This document shows, one piece after another, positions 10,973 to 22,391 of a stretch of DNA of 35,724 nucleotides. The position numbers were made by a program, and so were the translations under genes. Location: assembly GCA_000226015.1 (NCBI GenBank), contig JH154003.1, forward strand, positions 80,675 through 116,398. The letters are read 5' to 3'. The notes under the pieces are model-generated. The model made no database searches. It was not told the DNA's origin and saw only the letters and a program-made list of their open reading frames with translations. Origin of the DNA: Mnemiopsis leidyi. Lineage: Eukaryota; Ctenophora; Tentaculata; Lobata; Bolinopsidae. Numbering within the stretch: the stretch's first letter is position 1; every line of letters starts with the position of its first letter.

Positions 10973-13900
10973 GAGCACATATAAACACATCTTAACGTTA
11001 TGTCGGCACATATTACACATATTTTCTGAATATTTTGCATAAAGCACATTTTGTACGTACAGCATTATATCTCTGCCAACTCATTATATCTCGATATCTT
11101 CACTACCTGGACCTAGGGTCGAGTAAAAACTGCGACTGTGCTGGTTTATTAGTGTTTCTATTATAGTTACAACAAAGGTCCATTGTATTGTCACAATCGC
11201 ACACCTACACACAGCCTCATTGGAGAAATGAACTGTATTAAAATTTATTGACTAAGCCATCAGCTGCAGTACTCATTCGTAACTATGTACACAGGGATTT
11301 CTCTTCTATTCTTTGTTGTCACGAATTTTGCTTCAAACTTCAAAGGAAATAGACACATTTGAATATAAAACTTCAGATGTAAATCTGCTTTTACGATAGG
11401 AAGTCTTCGGCGTAATGTACACGTGAAAGTGAAGATGGGTAAAAGATTAACTGGGCAAACTAAAATTCATTATAGAGTAAAATTGTGTTTGACCACATGA
11501 TAGTACTTGACGAAATCACTGAAAATAATGGCACACAATAAACACTCTACGCAGGAATTAAATCATTTAGATATAAAAGACCACACAGCATGCCCTTGCC
11601 TTTGCTAACTCAATACAGTTTTGCTCGGCCTGCTAAGAAACCTGACCCCGCTCTTAAATCTCACCACTAAAAGTAGCTAAACGGCCCGGTCCTCAACGAC
11701 TTAGCTGTAGAGTCGAGACCCTCTATCACATGTTTTCTTACTGCAGTTACCATGTTGGGTATTATTGCTTTACAGTACCCTCCTCTGTAATGTCCTGGCT
11801 TGAGTTGCTTTTATATGAGAATGTTGCAGATGTGTACTAGCGACTGCTGTATGCCATGTCTGGGATTGATTGACCTGTATTTTAGTATGAGCTGCAAGCA
11901 TCGCCTTTCTTTCTGAGCTATTGAATCTATACGAGGTTACGTCATGTATCTTGAGCAAAAAATTTTATTAAGTCACGTGACCATCTTTATGATTCCATTC
12001 TGACAAGCTGCCCCTGTCTAGCAGTCTTGTCAGACGTGCTGTGATAAAACCACTGCTCCTTAAATACAGAGAATTATGTTACATGGTTATGTGTGTGTGT
12101 TGCGGTAAGAGGACATGTTACAAGATTGTGTGTGTGTTGCGGTAAGAGGCCAATAGATTAGATGCTGAGACTACATGTTTAAGTTTCGTCCATGACGTCT
12201 TAAACATTTGATGGTTTGACAAGTTCAAGGTGTATGATTTGACTGTTTAACCTCGCATGGGAGGAAATGACTTGATCTTGGTTAAATCTTCAAACGGGCA
12301 GGGCCGATATTATGTAATACGGCTAAAAGGTCCCGCTTTTCAGGGTGAGCGTGAGGGAAAATCCTGGAGCTTCCAATCACACAGGTTTGTCAAATATTAC
12401 TTGTAATATTTTTGAGGCAAAAATATTTGTTTACCTGGCCAGTGTAATGCACATAACTTTATATTAGGTGGAATTTAGTTAAAATCTCTCACGGTGATGG
12501 TAATTAATTACATCTGAATGTAACCTGTAATCACAAAGTGCTGGCTGATAACGGTAACATAACACAATTGGTTCCTTTAAAGCGGCTTGGTGGCAATTTA
12601 TGGTAACACCTCAAAGAATAAACTACCTATCAACTGTACTCTTTATTCATAGTATGATCGTATGTAATATGTTTATGTGATGAAGTGACATACGTCAATT
12701 TGGTGCCAAGCCAGGTGTTCTACATAAGATGATCCAAGTCCACAAAGTATACTGTCTTACTCTAAAGACATACACACATAGCAGACCTACAAGCACATAA
12801 ATGTAAGCCATGTCTGAAACAAGTTATAACCTGGGATTAGAAAGTAGCTAATAGTAAACACGGCTCTTACTTTTACACTTGACGAGCGTTAAACCTCTAG
12901 TTCAACACAAATGTTAGCCATGAAGAATGAGTAGGCTAAAACAGTTCCTATTCACAATAAAAAGAGAGTAAGATATAGACACAAAGTGTTCTGCTAGATT
13001 TGCATCAACAGTGGTTCTGGCCTAGACTTAAAGTGATGCTTGACAAGTGACTGTATTTGAATTTGATAGAGTTTTGGCTGTACTGCAGTCTTTTTTGGAA
13101 ATCTCCAAAACTAATTAGAGACGTGCTCGTCGTTTAATATGCTCTTGTCCGCTCACTCATGTTGATGTAGATGTAATTTCATCCAGCCAAACCTATTTAA
13201 TACCTCTTAAACGCGAAACGTCGGTTAGTTACATTATCAAAGGCTTGATATGTTGGTCGTATTTGGGTGCCTCAGAGCCAACGTTTCGCTGTCGGCTTTA
13301 TAGAGCGCGCGCAATGTAAAGTTGTGAATAACATTGCGCATAAGGGGCGCGCTAGTGCGCGCGTCACACATTTTAATAAGTAAATGTTATGAACTTGCCC
13401 GGCCATCATCTTCTCTATTCTTATAGATCTAATGCTTCGCAACGACTGGACATTCTATAAATAGCTTTGTTGCCGACATTAGGAAGGTTAATAGATGATC
13501 TAGTCCAGCCTAAATTACAAAATACTACCTACTCCCCCTTGACGTCCTCGTGTTAACATTTTCCTCTGGAAGTGAAACACACTACTTAATACCTTGTATA
13601 GAACAGTATGGTATTTTGTACAGGTGTAAACTGTAACCTTAGTAACCGTCCTGTATCGGCTGTACACACACGTTAAGAATTTAACAAAGAAACTACGATA
13701 GTCAGTTACGTCACAAAACTCTACTGAACATAGTAGTAACAGTCACGCATATGATTAGGTCATTGTCAGATGTAGACGTTGTAAATTATGTAGGTCCTAA
13801 TAGCCATGAGGGAGTAAGTTAGTAACTTTATTTTATGGGACAGTTATACTTTCATTGTGTCGTTCGCGGAGGCAATTATATGTTAATTATATGATTAAGT

Positions 13901-14030
13901 CAGAATTCATTGTTTGTAATAGTTGAATGTATATCTATTGTATTCAACCATGCTGGTAATTGTAGCGGCTATAGTTGTTCTTATCTTATAATCGACATCT
14001 ATAAATCGACATCTAAATCGTGCCTCCAGC
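10973..14030. other. Intergenic, no gene recognised
   Basis: About 3 kb with no long open frame and no conserved exon that I can identify. At 12088-12150 the segment gtgtgtgtgttgcggtaagag occurs twice. At 13305-13365 there is a patch rich in gcgc (gcgcgcgcaatg, cattgcgcataaggggcgcgc). A terminal exon or the 3' UTR of the RING gene could lie in the first part. Confidence 0.4.
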
Positions 14031-14039
14031 CAGAAAAGA

Positions 14040-14690
14040 CACGTGGTTTTCAGATTCCTCGTAATTTCAAGTTGAAAATTTTCGTATTTTGGCTATAGGT
14101 GTGATGATTTTTCGGATTCGAAACTGTAAAATTCGGATTCCTCGACAAATTTTACGTCAAAATACTGCTCAAACTTTCCTCAAAGTCGAAAGTTTCCATT
14201 TTGGGGCCTTATAAGGGGTCACTTAAGGGGTCACTTGATGATTGTTTAGATTTGAAACTATCAAATTCGGATTCCTCGTCAAATTTTACGTCAAAATACT
14301 GGTCTAACTTTTCTTTCATTTTTAGGGCCTTAAAGGCCTTTAAGGCCCTTAAAGGCCTTCAGATCAAATTTTCACATAGCCTAATGCACAGAACGTGATA
14401 AAATTTACATACCTGAAAGTTTCATGGATCTATCTCTTTCCGTTTGGACTCCAATTCGTCCCCCGTTTTGTAGACTTTTTAGGGCCTTTGTAAGGGCCTT
14501 AAAGGCCTTAAAGGGGTCGGAGCGAATTTTGACATAGCCTAATGCGCAAAACGTGATAAAATCTGCCTTATCTGAAATTTTCAAGTCTCCATCTCTTTTC
14601 GTTTGGGCTCCAATTCGTTTGCAAAAAAGCGTCGGCGGGGGGGGGGGGAGGTCGGGTCGTATACCACACTTCATGTTGTCATACTAGGGG
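14040..14690. repeat. Block of diverged tandem duplications
   Basis: Two nested repeat families occur here. The segment aaattcggattcctcg plus aaattttacgtcaaaatactg occurs at 14128 and 14263 (spacing 135), with a weaker third relative near 14050. The segment acatagcctaatgc...ctccaattcg occurs at 14374 and 14532 (spacing about 158). Between them lie runs of aaggccttaaaggcc-type palindromic sequence. The block ends in a poly-G run near 14636-14648. It looks like a decayed unclassified repeat element, not a gene. Confidence 0.65.
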
Positions 14691-15640
14691 GTGGCAACAT
14701 TTCTTCTAGAACCTGGACTAAAATTTGACGAAAAATCGATCGAGAATAGTCTCGAAGTTCAAAAATTTTGGTTAAGTGTCTTTTCTGGGGTGGTTGCCAC
14801 CACCCTATTGAGGTGTCATGTAAATGCATTTTGAAACGGAAATCGTTTGTAAAAGCTTCGACCGATATTCTTCGTTTGTCTTACCCTATGCGACCTTAAT
14901 TTTTCTATAAATGAGAATTAATTCGATTAACTATCGTAAAGCGCGAAGACAATTAGAAGAAGACGCCCCTTTAACGACATCGAAGATTGTGGTCTATATT
15001 GGCACGTGTCGCGGGTACAAAAATTTTCCGAATTTTCCGCAAATTAATTTCTCTAGAGATAGAAATCTGCTCGTATTCAAAGCTAGAGTTATTAAACTTT
15101 TCCGGCTTTCAATGCCAATGAATTATACAAAAGTTTATTAAGGCATTTTGATATGTAACTTGGGCTACGCGAGGATGTTATTAAATTATGCACTTGAAAG
15201 AATAACCACTGCAACAAATAACCGGATAAATGTAGACTAGAATTTAGGTTTCTTAAACTTGTCGACTCTCAAGAGAGTTATTTAACGATTTCATACCGAT
15301 TTTTGCTTCATTTTTCTACTTGAAGGCTATGGCATGTGGGAAATTCTATACAAACCTTGTAATATTTCTAAGCTTACCGTCCGGTTGTTTGAAGTGCATC
15401 ATTTTTTTAATTGTTTCATCATGAGTTTATCTGTCAACATTTGGTAACCTGCATAAAAAGCTGCCCAGTAACTAACAAGTCTTATGGGCGTTGAATATTT
15501 TGTCCCTAGATGATAGACAACCTTTTAAATGATTAAAGCTTGAAGACACATCTCACTCAATGGAAGTTCATTCGGATTGACGTTCGCTCTGTAAATCTTT
15601 GCTCCTCCCTCCCCGAGTTAAATAGTTTGGAATTACATTT
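14691..15640. other. Intergenic; small open frame of unknown meaning
   Basis: The only frame of note is 14911-15141 (76 codons with an ATG), which starts MRINSINYRKARRQL. It matches nothing I recognise, and it adjoins the repeat block, so it may belong to an old mobile element. The region otherwise leads into the 5' side of the NUDT22 gene. Confidence 0.3.
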
Positions 15641-15651
15641 CGCTGAACTCA

Positions 15652-15670
15652 TTTTTTGCTTCCATTTCAG
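15652..15670 (+). promoter_or_regulatory. 3' splice acceptor just upstream of the NUDT22 start
   Basis: The sequence ttttttgcttccatttcag is a good acceptor. The first downstream in-frame ATG is at 15678, and the second, which matches where family members begin, is at 15720. The open frame upstream of this site is therefore probably intronic or 5' flanking. Confidence 0.6.
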
Positions 15671-15719
15671 CTTTTGGATGTTTGAATCTCAAACTAATTT
15701 CAATTCTCTCAGCCTAGCA

Positions 15720-16703
15720 ATGGAGTTAGATGCAAACCATCAAGTTTACTTTCCCAGTCCACTGTCTCGGGATCAAATCAAAGTAACAAAAAAATCAGAC
15801 TTCAATCGACGACGAGCGTCTGCAGATTTAGAAACCCGTGCAGGAGCTATTTGGGAGAATCGGCTAAAAGAAAACCCACACCTTTTTAACGGCACTAAGT
15901 TTCGTTTTGCTGGATTATCTGTCACATCAGGAAAAACTATTGAAAAGCAAGAAAAGAGGATAACCCTAGTACTGGCTGATCATTCTTCTTCGTGTGCAGT
16001 GGAGTTACGAACAGGATTCAGCAACTACAAAGACTACACGACCACCAACATGAGTTGTCTGGCGGAGGAGTTCCAGAAACACGGGATGGAGAAATACGGA
16101 GATCGTCAAGCCTGTATGGCAGACATTATCGGACACAGTGCTCTCCTTATCACCGCTGACAACTTTGTCGTTATCCAACTGAGGTCGCAGACTGTTGGAG
16201 AAGCAGCCGGGATGTGGCACTTTGCTGGGGGACATCCTGAGCCTGAGGAACTGGGAATATCGTGCGGTGAGGACTTGGATGAGACTGAACCGGGGAAGAT
16301 TGTCGACGAGATCTACGACAGCCTGTTGCGAGAGATGAAGGAGGAACTTAACCTGTCTGAGGAGGAACTTACTGATCCGGTGTTGGTTGCCATCGGAAAG
16401 GACAAGAATTCCTTTTACAAACCAGAGTTCAACTTTATCATACACACTCGTCTCTCTGCTCAGCAAGTATCAGAGAAGTACTTTGCTGAAGATTTTTCGG
16501 ACATGGAAAGTGACGACATCGCATTCTTGGACGTTCGCCAGTTGAATTTAAGCGGCAGGCAAAGTGTTGACTTGTTTAAGTTTAAGACAGACGAGCCGGA
16601 AATCGTAACTGTTAATGTCGAGCAAATCGCGAGCAGCTCCCTGCAGCTGATGGAAAATTTACAGACTGCCGTCGGATACAACCCAAAACTTTTATGTGTT
16701 TAG
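15720..16703 (+). CDS. NUDT22: NUDT22 orthologue, Nudix UDP-sugar hydrolase
   Basis: The product has 327 residues from the ATG at 15720; an ATG at 15678 would add 14. NUDT22 cleaves UDP-glucose and UDP-galactose to the sugar 1-phosphate and UMP. The N-terminal family region is clear, with PLSRDQIKV near 14-22 and AIWENRLKENPHLF near 43-56. The Nudix fold region has GVGAAL/TADD-like HSALLITADNFVV at 139-151. The Nudix box starts with FAGGHPEPEE at 168-177 and, after a long loop, ends in REMKEELNL at 204-212. Catalytic E205, E208 and E209 are all present. The long loop between the Gly and Glu halves is also seen in NUDT22 of vertebrates. Length fits the family (about 300). The coding part is a single exon, and a diverged paralogue follows 2.5 kb downstream in the same direction. 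Confidence in the family is high. Confidence 0.92.
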   Translation: MELDANHQVYFPSPLSRDQIKVTKKSDFNRRRASADLETRAGAIWENRLKENPHLFNGTKFRFAGLSVTSGKTIEKQEKRITLVLADHSSSCAVELRTGFSNYKDYTTTNMSCLAEEFQKHGMEKYGDRQACMADIIGHSALLITADNFVVIQLRSQTVGEAAGMWHFAGGHPEPEELGISCGEDLDETEPGKIVDEIYDSLLREMKEELNLSEEELTDPVLVAIGKDKNSFYKPEFNFIIHTRLSAQQVSEKYFAEDFSDMESDDIAFLDVRQLNLSGRQSVDLFKFKTDEPEIVTVNVEQIASSSLQLMENLQTAVGYNPKLLCV

Positions 16704-19140
16704 TGCATTGTATGGTAAACCTTAAATTTTATAACGTAAAATCAATTTATTAACAGCTTGACTTTTATACACCAGATGCTTTACAAACATAGGAACTTTA
16801 CAATTTTATCCCTTAGTCAAACGTGATGAAATGATGAAACGACGTTTATTATGGTCTTGAAATTAAGAGAGATCCCGTCAAAGTCGGCACGTACTTAAAA
16901 AATTCGCACATTTTAGAGTCGACTGTCGAGATATCAATTTTCGCCCATCGGTACCTACCGTAATGAAGTGAAGGCACTGCTGAGAGCCTAAACATCTTTT
17001 TGATGACTGTAGCATGATTTTTCCCAACAATTTTTTGTGACCTTGAGAATTGAATATTCTAATTCGGTATTTATCAGATTTATTCGATTATTTCTCGGTG
17101 GCACTGCCGTTTCTCATATTAGGTTTCCTGAATGTGTTAGCTCAAGTTATTAGTGTGCGTATTACGACATGTTATTCATCCTTTAAACTCAAGTTGTCGG
17201 AACGTTTTGAATGATTTTGTAATTATGGCCAGTTTTTAGGCTATGAAAAGTTAACCGTTTTGTGTCACATTTATATAAGTGACAGCACAAGTCTCATAGA
17301 TTCTATTCAATGTACTTTTAGCAGTTTTTTATTATTATACAATTAGGATTTTATTCTGTTTGACAGATACTTGCTGTTTTAGAAATAAGTAATTTCTTTT
17401 CTTTTTGAGCTCAAACGCTACGTTTGATTCGTTAGCCGTTCATTACTGTTTAGTGGTAAACGGATTTTGCGTCATTCAATAATTAAAAGTGGTCTAGTTG
17501 TAATTGGTGGTTCTTGTTCGACAGTTTGAGAAGCTGTGAGTATATCGAGGGAGGTAAAATGGAAATTGAAGATCATGTGATGGCATTGTTTTAAATGTAC
17601 AAAATGATGATGGAAACATGACGTGATATGGCAACTTGTTTCAATTTCCTAGAATGAATGTATCCAGATACATTAACATTATCTATTTCTGGATGTCGAA
17701 ATGATCTTTACCATTTTAGTCTCTACTGCCAGAAGAACTTGCCACTTAATTCAATCACGTTTGATACATGTGAAGCTAATTTCGATGTTGTAAATTCTCT
17801 CGTGTACCAATTCTGAGTAATCCAAACAGTATAACAAAATGTTTCATGTGCAATCATTTATCTTTATGAGCAAACCCAATCTCTTTTTACTTACCAACTT
17901 TAGTGAATCAGGAGCTTTGAATCATATTATGCAAGATGTTACGACAATTCACATAGAGTAAAATAGAGGTGTATGCAGATTTTGTATGAGGATAGGTATC
18001 CCGCTGTTGTTTAAACAGTCTTTAACCTATATACATAGTCGCTGCGGATGTTGGATAAGAACAATAAGAAATTCCGATGGGTCGATGAGGTAGAGAAACC
18101 GTAATACAATAAACATATATGTTTGATGTTTATGAACCTACGTTGTTTGGCTTGTTGTAGTTGCCATTAAGCTGATTTTTGTTGACTTCCTATAAAAAAT
18201 TAAAATTATCAATTTGAGATGTCAAGTTTTTATCTTGGAGGTTTCCAGACCTTCCTCGCAGCTATGTTTGTAGAATAAGATAAATAAAAAGCTCCATATC
18301 CATCGAAATATGTCATTATAACATCCTTAGTCGAGGCTCTTTGATGACGCTTTTGTCGAACACATATGTTCCGATTTGTTATTGTCACTAGACATTACAG
18401 AGCTCTAGTGTGTATGTATGTGTTATACATTGATGTACACTGTAGAACTGCACGTGTTATTTTGATATAAATACATGCAACATGCAATAACTAATTTCAT
18501 TTTCCCACCCATAGATTGAGCTCAGTGTTGTACAATTGATAACGTCGTTTTTTCTCTCTTTACTAACTTGCTACGAGGAAGTATTTAATTGCTTGCTCCT
18601 TACAAAATGAACAGAATTCATTATCTTAGTTCGTTCCATTAGCTGCTTAAAAACGCCCGCCTACACAATTACTCGTACCATACGCCAGACTACATAGTCT
18701 GAACTAAAGGTAAATGTTCCTTATTCAAAATTCCTGACTCCTGCATGTGCGGTAAAGTTTATTGCAACCGTGTTTGTGCGTGTGTTTGTCTTCATATCGG
18801 CCGCAACAATTAGGAAAATTGGCCGCAACCTGTCATACTTTGCAAAATACAGACCGTATTTATGGCCACATTCGTATCTTCCAGTCAGTTTATACCGTGC
18901 GACCAACCTACGCCGTACAATCTACTTTTAGACGTGTTTTTGCATCGCGAATTTTGGTGAACACCTCTCGCTCCAGGTCGCTGTAATTGTATTTACGATC
19001 TGCAGTTACACCAAGGTCTCCTTAGAGCAAAGTGAATACATTAATGAAATGATCAGATTATTACACTCCTACTAACACTATTTGCTAAAGTAAAAATGAT
19101 CCCTACATTTTTCTGATAACCTTGCTTGTTTTCTTGTCCC
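16704..19140. other. Intergenic between the two NUDT22-like genes
   Basis: AT-rich DNA without a recognisable exon. An AATAAA lies at about 18108-18113, some 1.4 kb after the NUDT22 stop, and could end a long 3' UTR; no nearer canonical signal was seen. The small open frames near 18721-18986 on both strands lack support. Confidence 0.4.
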
Positions 19141-19154
19141 TGTCCTGATGAGTT

Positions 19155-19171
19155 ACAGTCCCTCTTTTCAG
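19155..19171 (+). promoter_or_regulatory. 3' splice acceptor abutting the start codon
   Basis: The sequence acagtccctcttttcag ends exactly one base before the ATG at 19172. Frame and family alignment both fit translation beginning at this ATG. It is the same arrangement as at 2487. Confidence 0.6.
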
Positions 19172-20260
19172 ATGAAGAGCCGAGTGCTGTGGCCGCCGGT
19201 GCGGACCAGCGCGATCAAAGTAGCGCTTAGTGCTTCCTATTGTCGACAGATAGTGAGCAGCTACTACGAGACCCTTATAGACACTGCATGGAGAGACCTG
19301 TGTGAGACGGAAGGACCCCAGTTCAGCACTCCACTCTTCCGTCTTCACGATTGTTCTCTCCCAGGTTCTTGTTCAGACTTTCAGTGCAGAGCCGGACTGA
19401 CTTGTTCTTGTTCCGAGGACAGTGTCCTGGTAGAGGCTTGTAACGAGGTCGAACTTAGACTTGGACTGAGCAACACCCGGGAGAGCTCCGTTACTCGACA
19501 ACTTTCTGTTCTCTCTAGTGACCTGGCTTATATCGGGTATGAGCTTCACAAGAAACCGCAGATGTTTCTTGCTAACTCCATAGACGTTCACGCTGCTTTC
19601 GTCACCAAGGACGGGTACGTTCCTCTTGTGAGGTCCTTGACTACTAACCGCAACGGTTCTATCGAGAAGCAAGCTAGCTTAGACCGGACTAGGAGCACCA
19701 GTAGTCTGAACAGCAAATCGGGAAGTGTCAGCAGCAAAACTTCTCTCCGAGCTCCAGCGATCCTGCCTAAGTGGAGTCTCCCTACAGGTGGGCCTGAGCC
19801 AAGTACTTGCAACATTCTGACTTACAAGGATCTCGTCTCTAGGAACACTCAGGGAGTTCAGAAGGAGGTGGTAGAAAGCGTGTTTAGGAGTCTTCACGAC
19901 ATGCTGGGGATCAAGACACCTTCCTCTGAACCTGCTGCTCTCCTGGCTCTACATTTCGATAAGAAACACAACAACAAGCCCGAACTGCTGTTCATTCTGA
20001 AGTCCGGGCTAACTTCCATCGAACTTGCTGACATTTTCAGGAAGAGCAAAGCTAAAAACTTGTACGAACTTGCATTCATTCGAAGTCAGGACCTGAAGAC
20101 GCCCTTAAACGAGAACGAGAAAATGCCATTTTGTCAAGTGGTGGAGAGGAAGATCAGTCAGGCCCATGTCGAGGCTCAATCTGTCGGTGATATCTTTAAA
20201 AGTTTTATAAAGTTGACTCAAAAACACAGCAGTGTAGACCTTACTAAGGCCAAGTTTTAA
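19172..20260 (+). CDS. NUDT22 paralogue with degenerate Nudix box (predicted pseudoenzyme)
   Basis: The product has 362 residues from the ATG at 19172, which directly follows the acceptor cagtccctcttttcag; an upstream in-frame ATG at 19148 would lie in the acceptor tract. It follows NUDT22 block by block: VLWPPVRTSAIKV (5-17) with the PLSRDQIKV block, TPLFRLHDC (53-61) with KFRF, VELRLGLSN (93-101) with the beta strand before the Nudix fold, FLANSIDVHAAFVTKDG (132-148), LPTGGPEP (203-210) with FAGGHPEP, and VVESVFRSLHDMLGI (233-247) with the Nudix helix. At the catalytic positions REMKEE is replaced by RSLHDM, so all three glutamates are lost (S240, D243, M244). A Ser-rich insert at 159-195 splits the domain. 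Hydrolase activity is unlikely. A binding or regulatory role, perhaps through the UDP-sugar pocket, is inference. The open frame is intact, so it is not a pseudogene. Confidence 0.8.
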   Translation: MKSRVLWPPVRTSAIKVALSASYCRQIVSSYYETLIDTAWRDLCETEGPQFSTPLFRLHDCSLPGSCSDFQCRAGLTCSCSEDSVLVEACNEVELRLGLSNTRESSVTRQLSVLSSDLAYIGYELHKKPQMFLANSIDVHAAFVTKDGYVPLVRSLTTNRNGSIEKQASLDRTRSTSSLNSKSGSVSSKTSLRAPAILPKWSLPTGGPEPSTCNILTYKDLVSRNTQGVQKEVVESVFRSLHDMLGIKTPSSEPAALLALHFDKKHNNKPELLFILKSGLTSIELADIFRKSKAKNLYELAFIRSQDLKTPLNENEKMPFCQVVERKISQAHVEAQSVGDIFKSFIKLTQKHSSVDLTKAKF

Positions 20261-22380
20261 ATGTTTTGTTTTAAGCATCTTTTTACTATCTGCCTGAAAT
20301 AACCCACAGTTTGTATATATATCTTAGAATACGCGTCCATGATGCGTTGTATTATTATGAAAACTATTGAATCAGAAGCGCGGTTTTGTAACCCTTCAAT
20401 TATATCATTTGCTGATGGCAAGTCGAATTTTAATGGATTAAAATGTAAATAATCACGTGACCCAAATTATTCATGAGATCTGATTAATTTAAAATATTAC
20501 AATTTTTCAATTGATGGAAGATGTGAAATGCTTTCTTAGCATTTTGGACAAAATCTGAATTCTGATAACTCACCGAAAGAAGAAAAAAATCGTAACGGAA
20601 ATAGATTTAGTCTGTAAAATTTAAGGTTCAAACATGATAAAAGACCAATAATGTTATTGGCATTGATAGTTGATATTAGTTCGCTAAGATAACTACACAA
20701 CTGGTTAGAATTTGCTCTTACCAGAATATGAAATGATGTTTAATATTTTTGGTGAGTGTATCTATTTTATACTTTGAAAACTATTAGTCCTTACAGAAAC
20801 TTAATCTTACCGATACTTTTATGAGTTTTCTATGTTTTCAAACTGGAATCTTCCTTTTTGTGTTTCGGTTTGATTCGATTGTTATGCTCGTCGCATTGCT
20901 CTATGCTCATTTGGTGTTGCTGAATTCTCTATAATATTCCAAGTATTAGTGCAGGGTAGTGCGTGTTTTCATCTATTACTTAACTGTACGATAATGGTAT
21001 GTTGTGTTTCGCTCACTCACCTGTTTGGAAAATCGACTTTTAGGCCTTAAAGTTTAATTTTATTGCACGTAACCCCTCGTTACTTTTATCTAAAAGTACA
21101 ATTCGAACTGGAAAACAAAGCAAGAATATATATTTAAAGTTTTCAATCAAAATTTTCAGCGTGTTAAATGTAACGAGGGATTTTATATGGAATATATTAC
21201 GTTAGTTTTGATGTCATAATAAGTTATAATATGCTGTGTTAGTTGAACTTGGCATGGAATCAATATTTTGATTGTGAGTTTGTTCTTTTGGTAATAAATG
21301 GTTGATCATTGAATAATTCTGTGCATCAATTATCTTTTATATTCGAGTATCATTTCTTTAACAAGTCTTTCCGGGGTCCCAAAATTAGAAAATAACAAAT
21401 TTTTTGATATAACTGTTTTGAAACTTCAAGTTCAAGCATTCTATCTTAATATACCATTCAAGATTAGGCACATTAAAGTTATCTTTTGTATGAGTCATCT
21501 TCTGCAGACCTAACGTGTCATATTTCACCTAATAATTTAGTGATTTTAAAGCCAACAATCTCCTTCTACCCTTGACGTATAAAAACTTGCTCTAAAAACG
21601 TCCTTCCTGCGTAGACTGGTCACTGTAATCAGATAACCCCATCATCTGATATCATCATTATTTAATTAAGTTAATACCTGTGTGAGTAGGCAAATGTCTT
21701 TGTGTTAGTCTTGATGTAATTACTGTTTTAATGTTTCGGACTAAAGAGCTAGCACAGTCCCACTGTGTTATTTTCAAATTATCTGATTACAAGACAATAA
21801 AATATCGCATGTGCTATGTACATTGTACAATGTTTATTGGTTATTGTTGTACATATATACATAGATATACATTAGGACAGCAATGATTTTCCCACGTTGC
21901 ACACCACAGTATACAACTGCTCCGTGTACAACTACAACAAGTTTGTACATGTTCTTCTGGCACAAACTTCTATGTGATTCACGTCATCTCAAGGTAGTGA
22001 GAAAGTGAGAAAGTTTGCCACATCTTACTTCCTTCTCACGCATCTTGTACCATCAGTGTGTCCTGTTGTTCTTTTTGTGAGGAAATCAACCTGTCACATT
22101 GCACTTGTTTTGTCCGTATACGAATAAGGGAAATCTGCAGTGTTCTCAGATGAAACTAACTTATTATCTTTGTTGTTACTATCCGTAGTAAATTTGACTT
22201 GAAGTTCTATTTGTAGCAGTCGAATAAAAAACCTTGAATTTCTAGGAGCTATGAGCGCGGAATTTTGCAGATAAAATAGAATTCATAAGGGCACAACAAA
22301 TAACTGGATCAATTTCGATTTGCACGGTCTGTTGAGGTAAAGTTAGTTTTTAATTAACTAAATAGCCAGAACAGGACCCA
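20261..22380. other. Intergenic, 3' side of the NUDT22 paralogue
   Basis: AT-rich, with no exon recognised. An AATAAA at 21293-21298 could be the polyadenylation signal of the paralogue if its 3' UTR is about 1 kb; this is not certain. Confidence 0.4.
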
Positions 22381-22391
22381 CACAATATAGA

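Noticed and set aside
14911-15141. Possible small gene of 76 codons
   Set aside because: No homology, no splice or promoter support, and it adjoins a repeat block. Kept only as a remark.
15540-15719. N-terminal extension of the NUDT22 frame
   Set aside because: It begins at TTG, contains a good splice acceptor at 15670, and family alignment starts at the ATG at 15720 (or 15678).
16005-16681. Antisense open frames over NUDT22
   Set aside because: They are shadows of the coding strand, with no recognisable domain. The same applies to antisense frames over 19373-20079 and 33360-34728.
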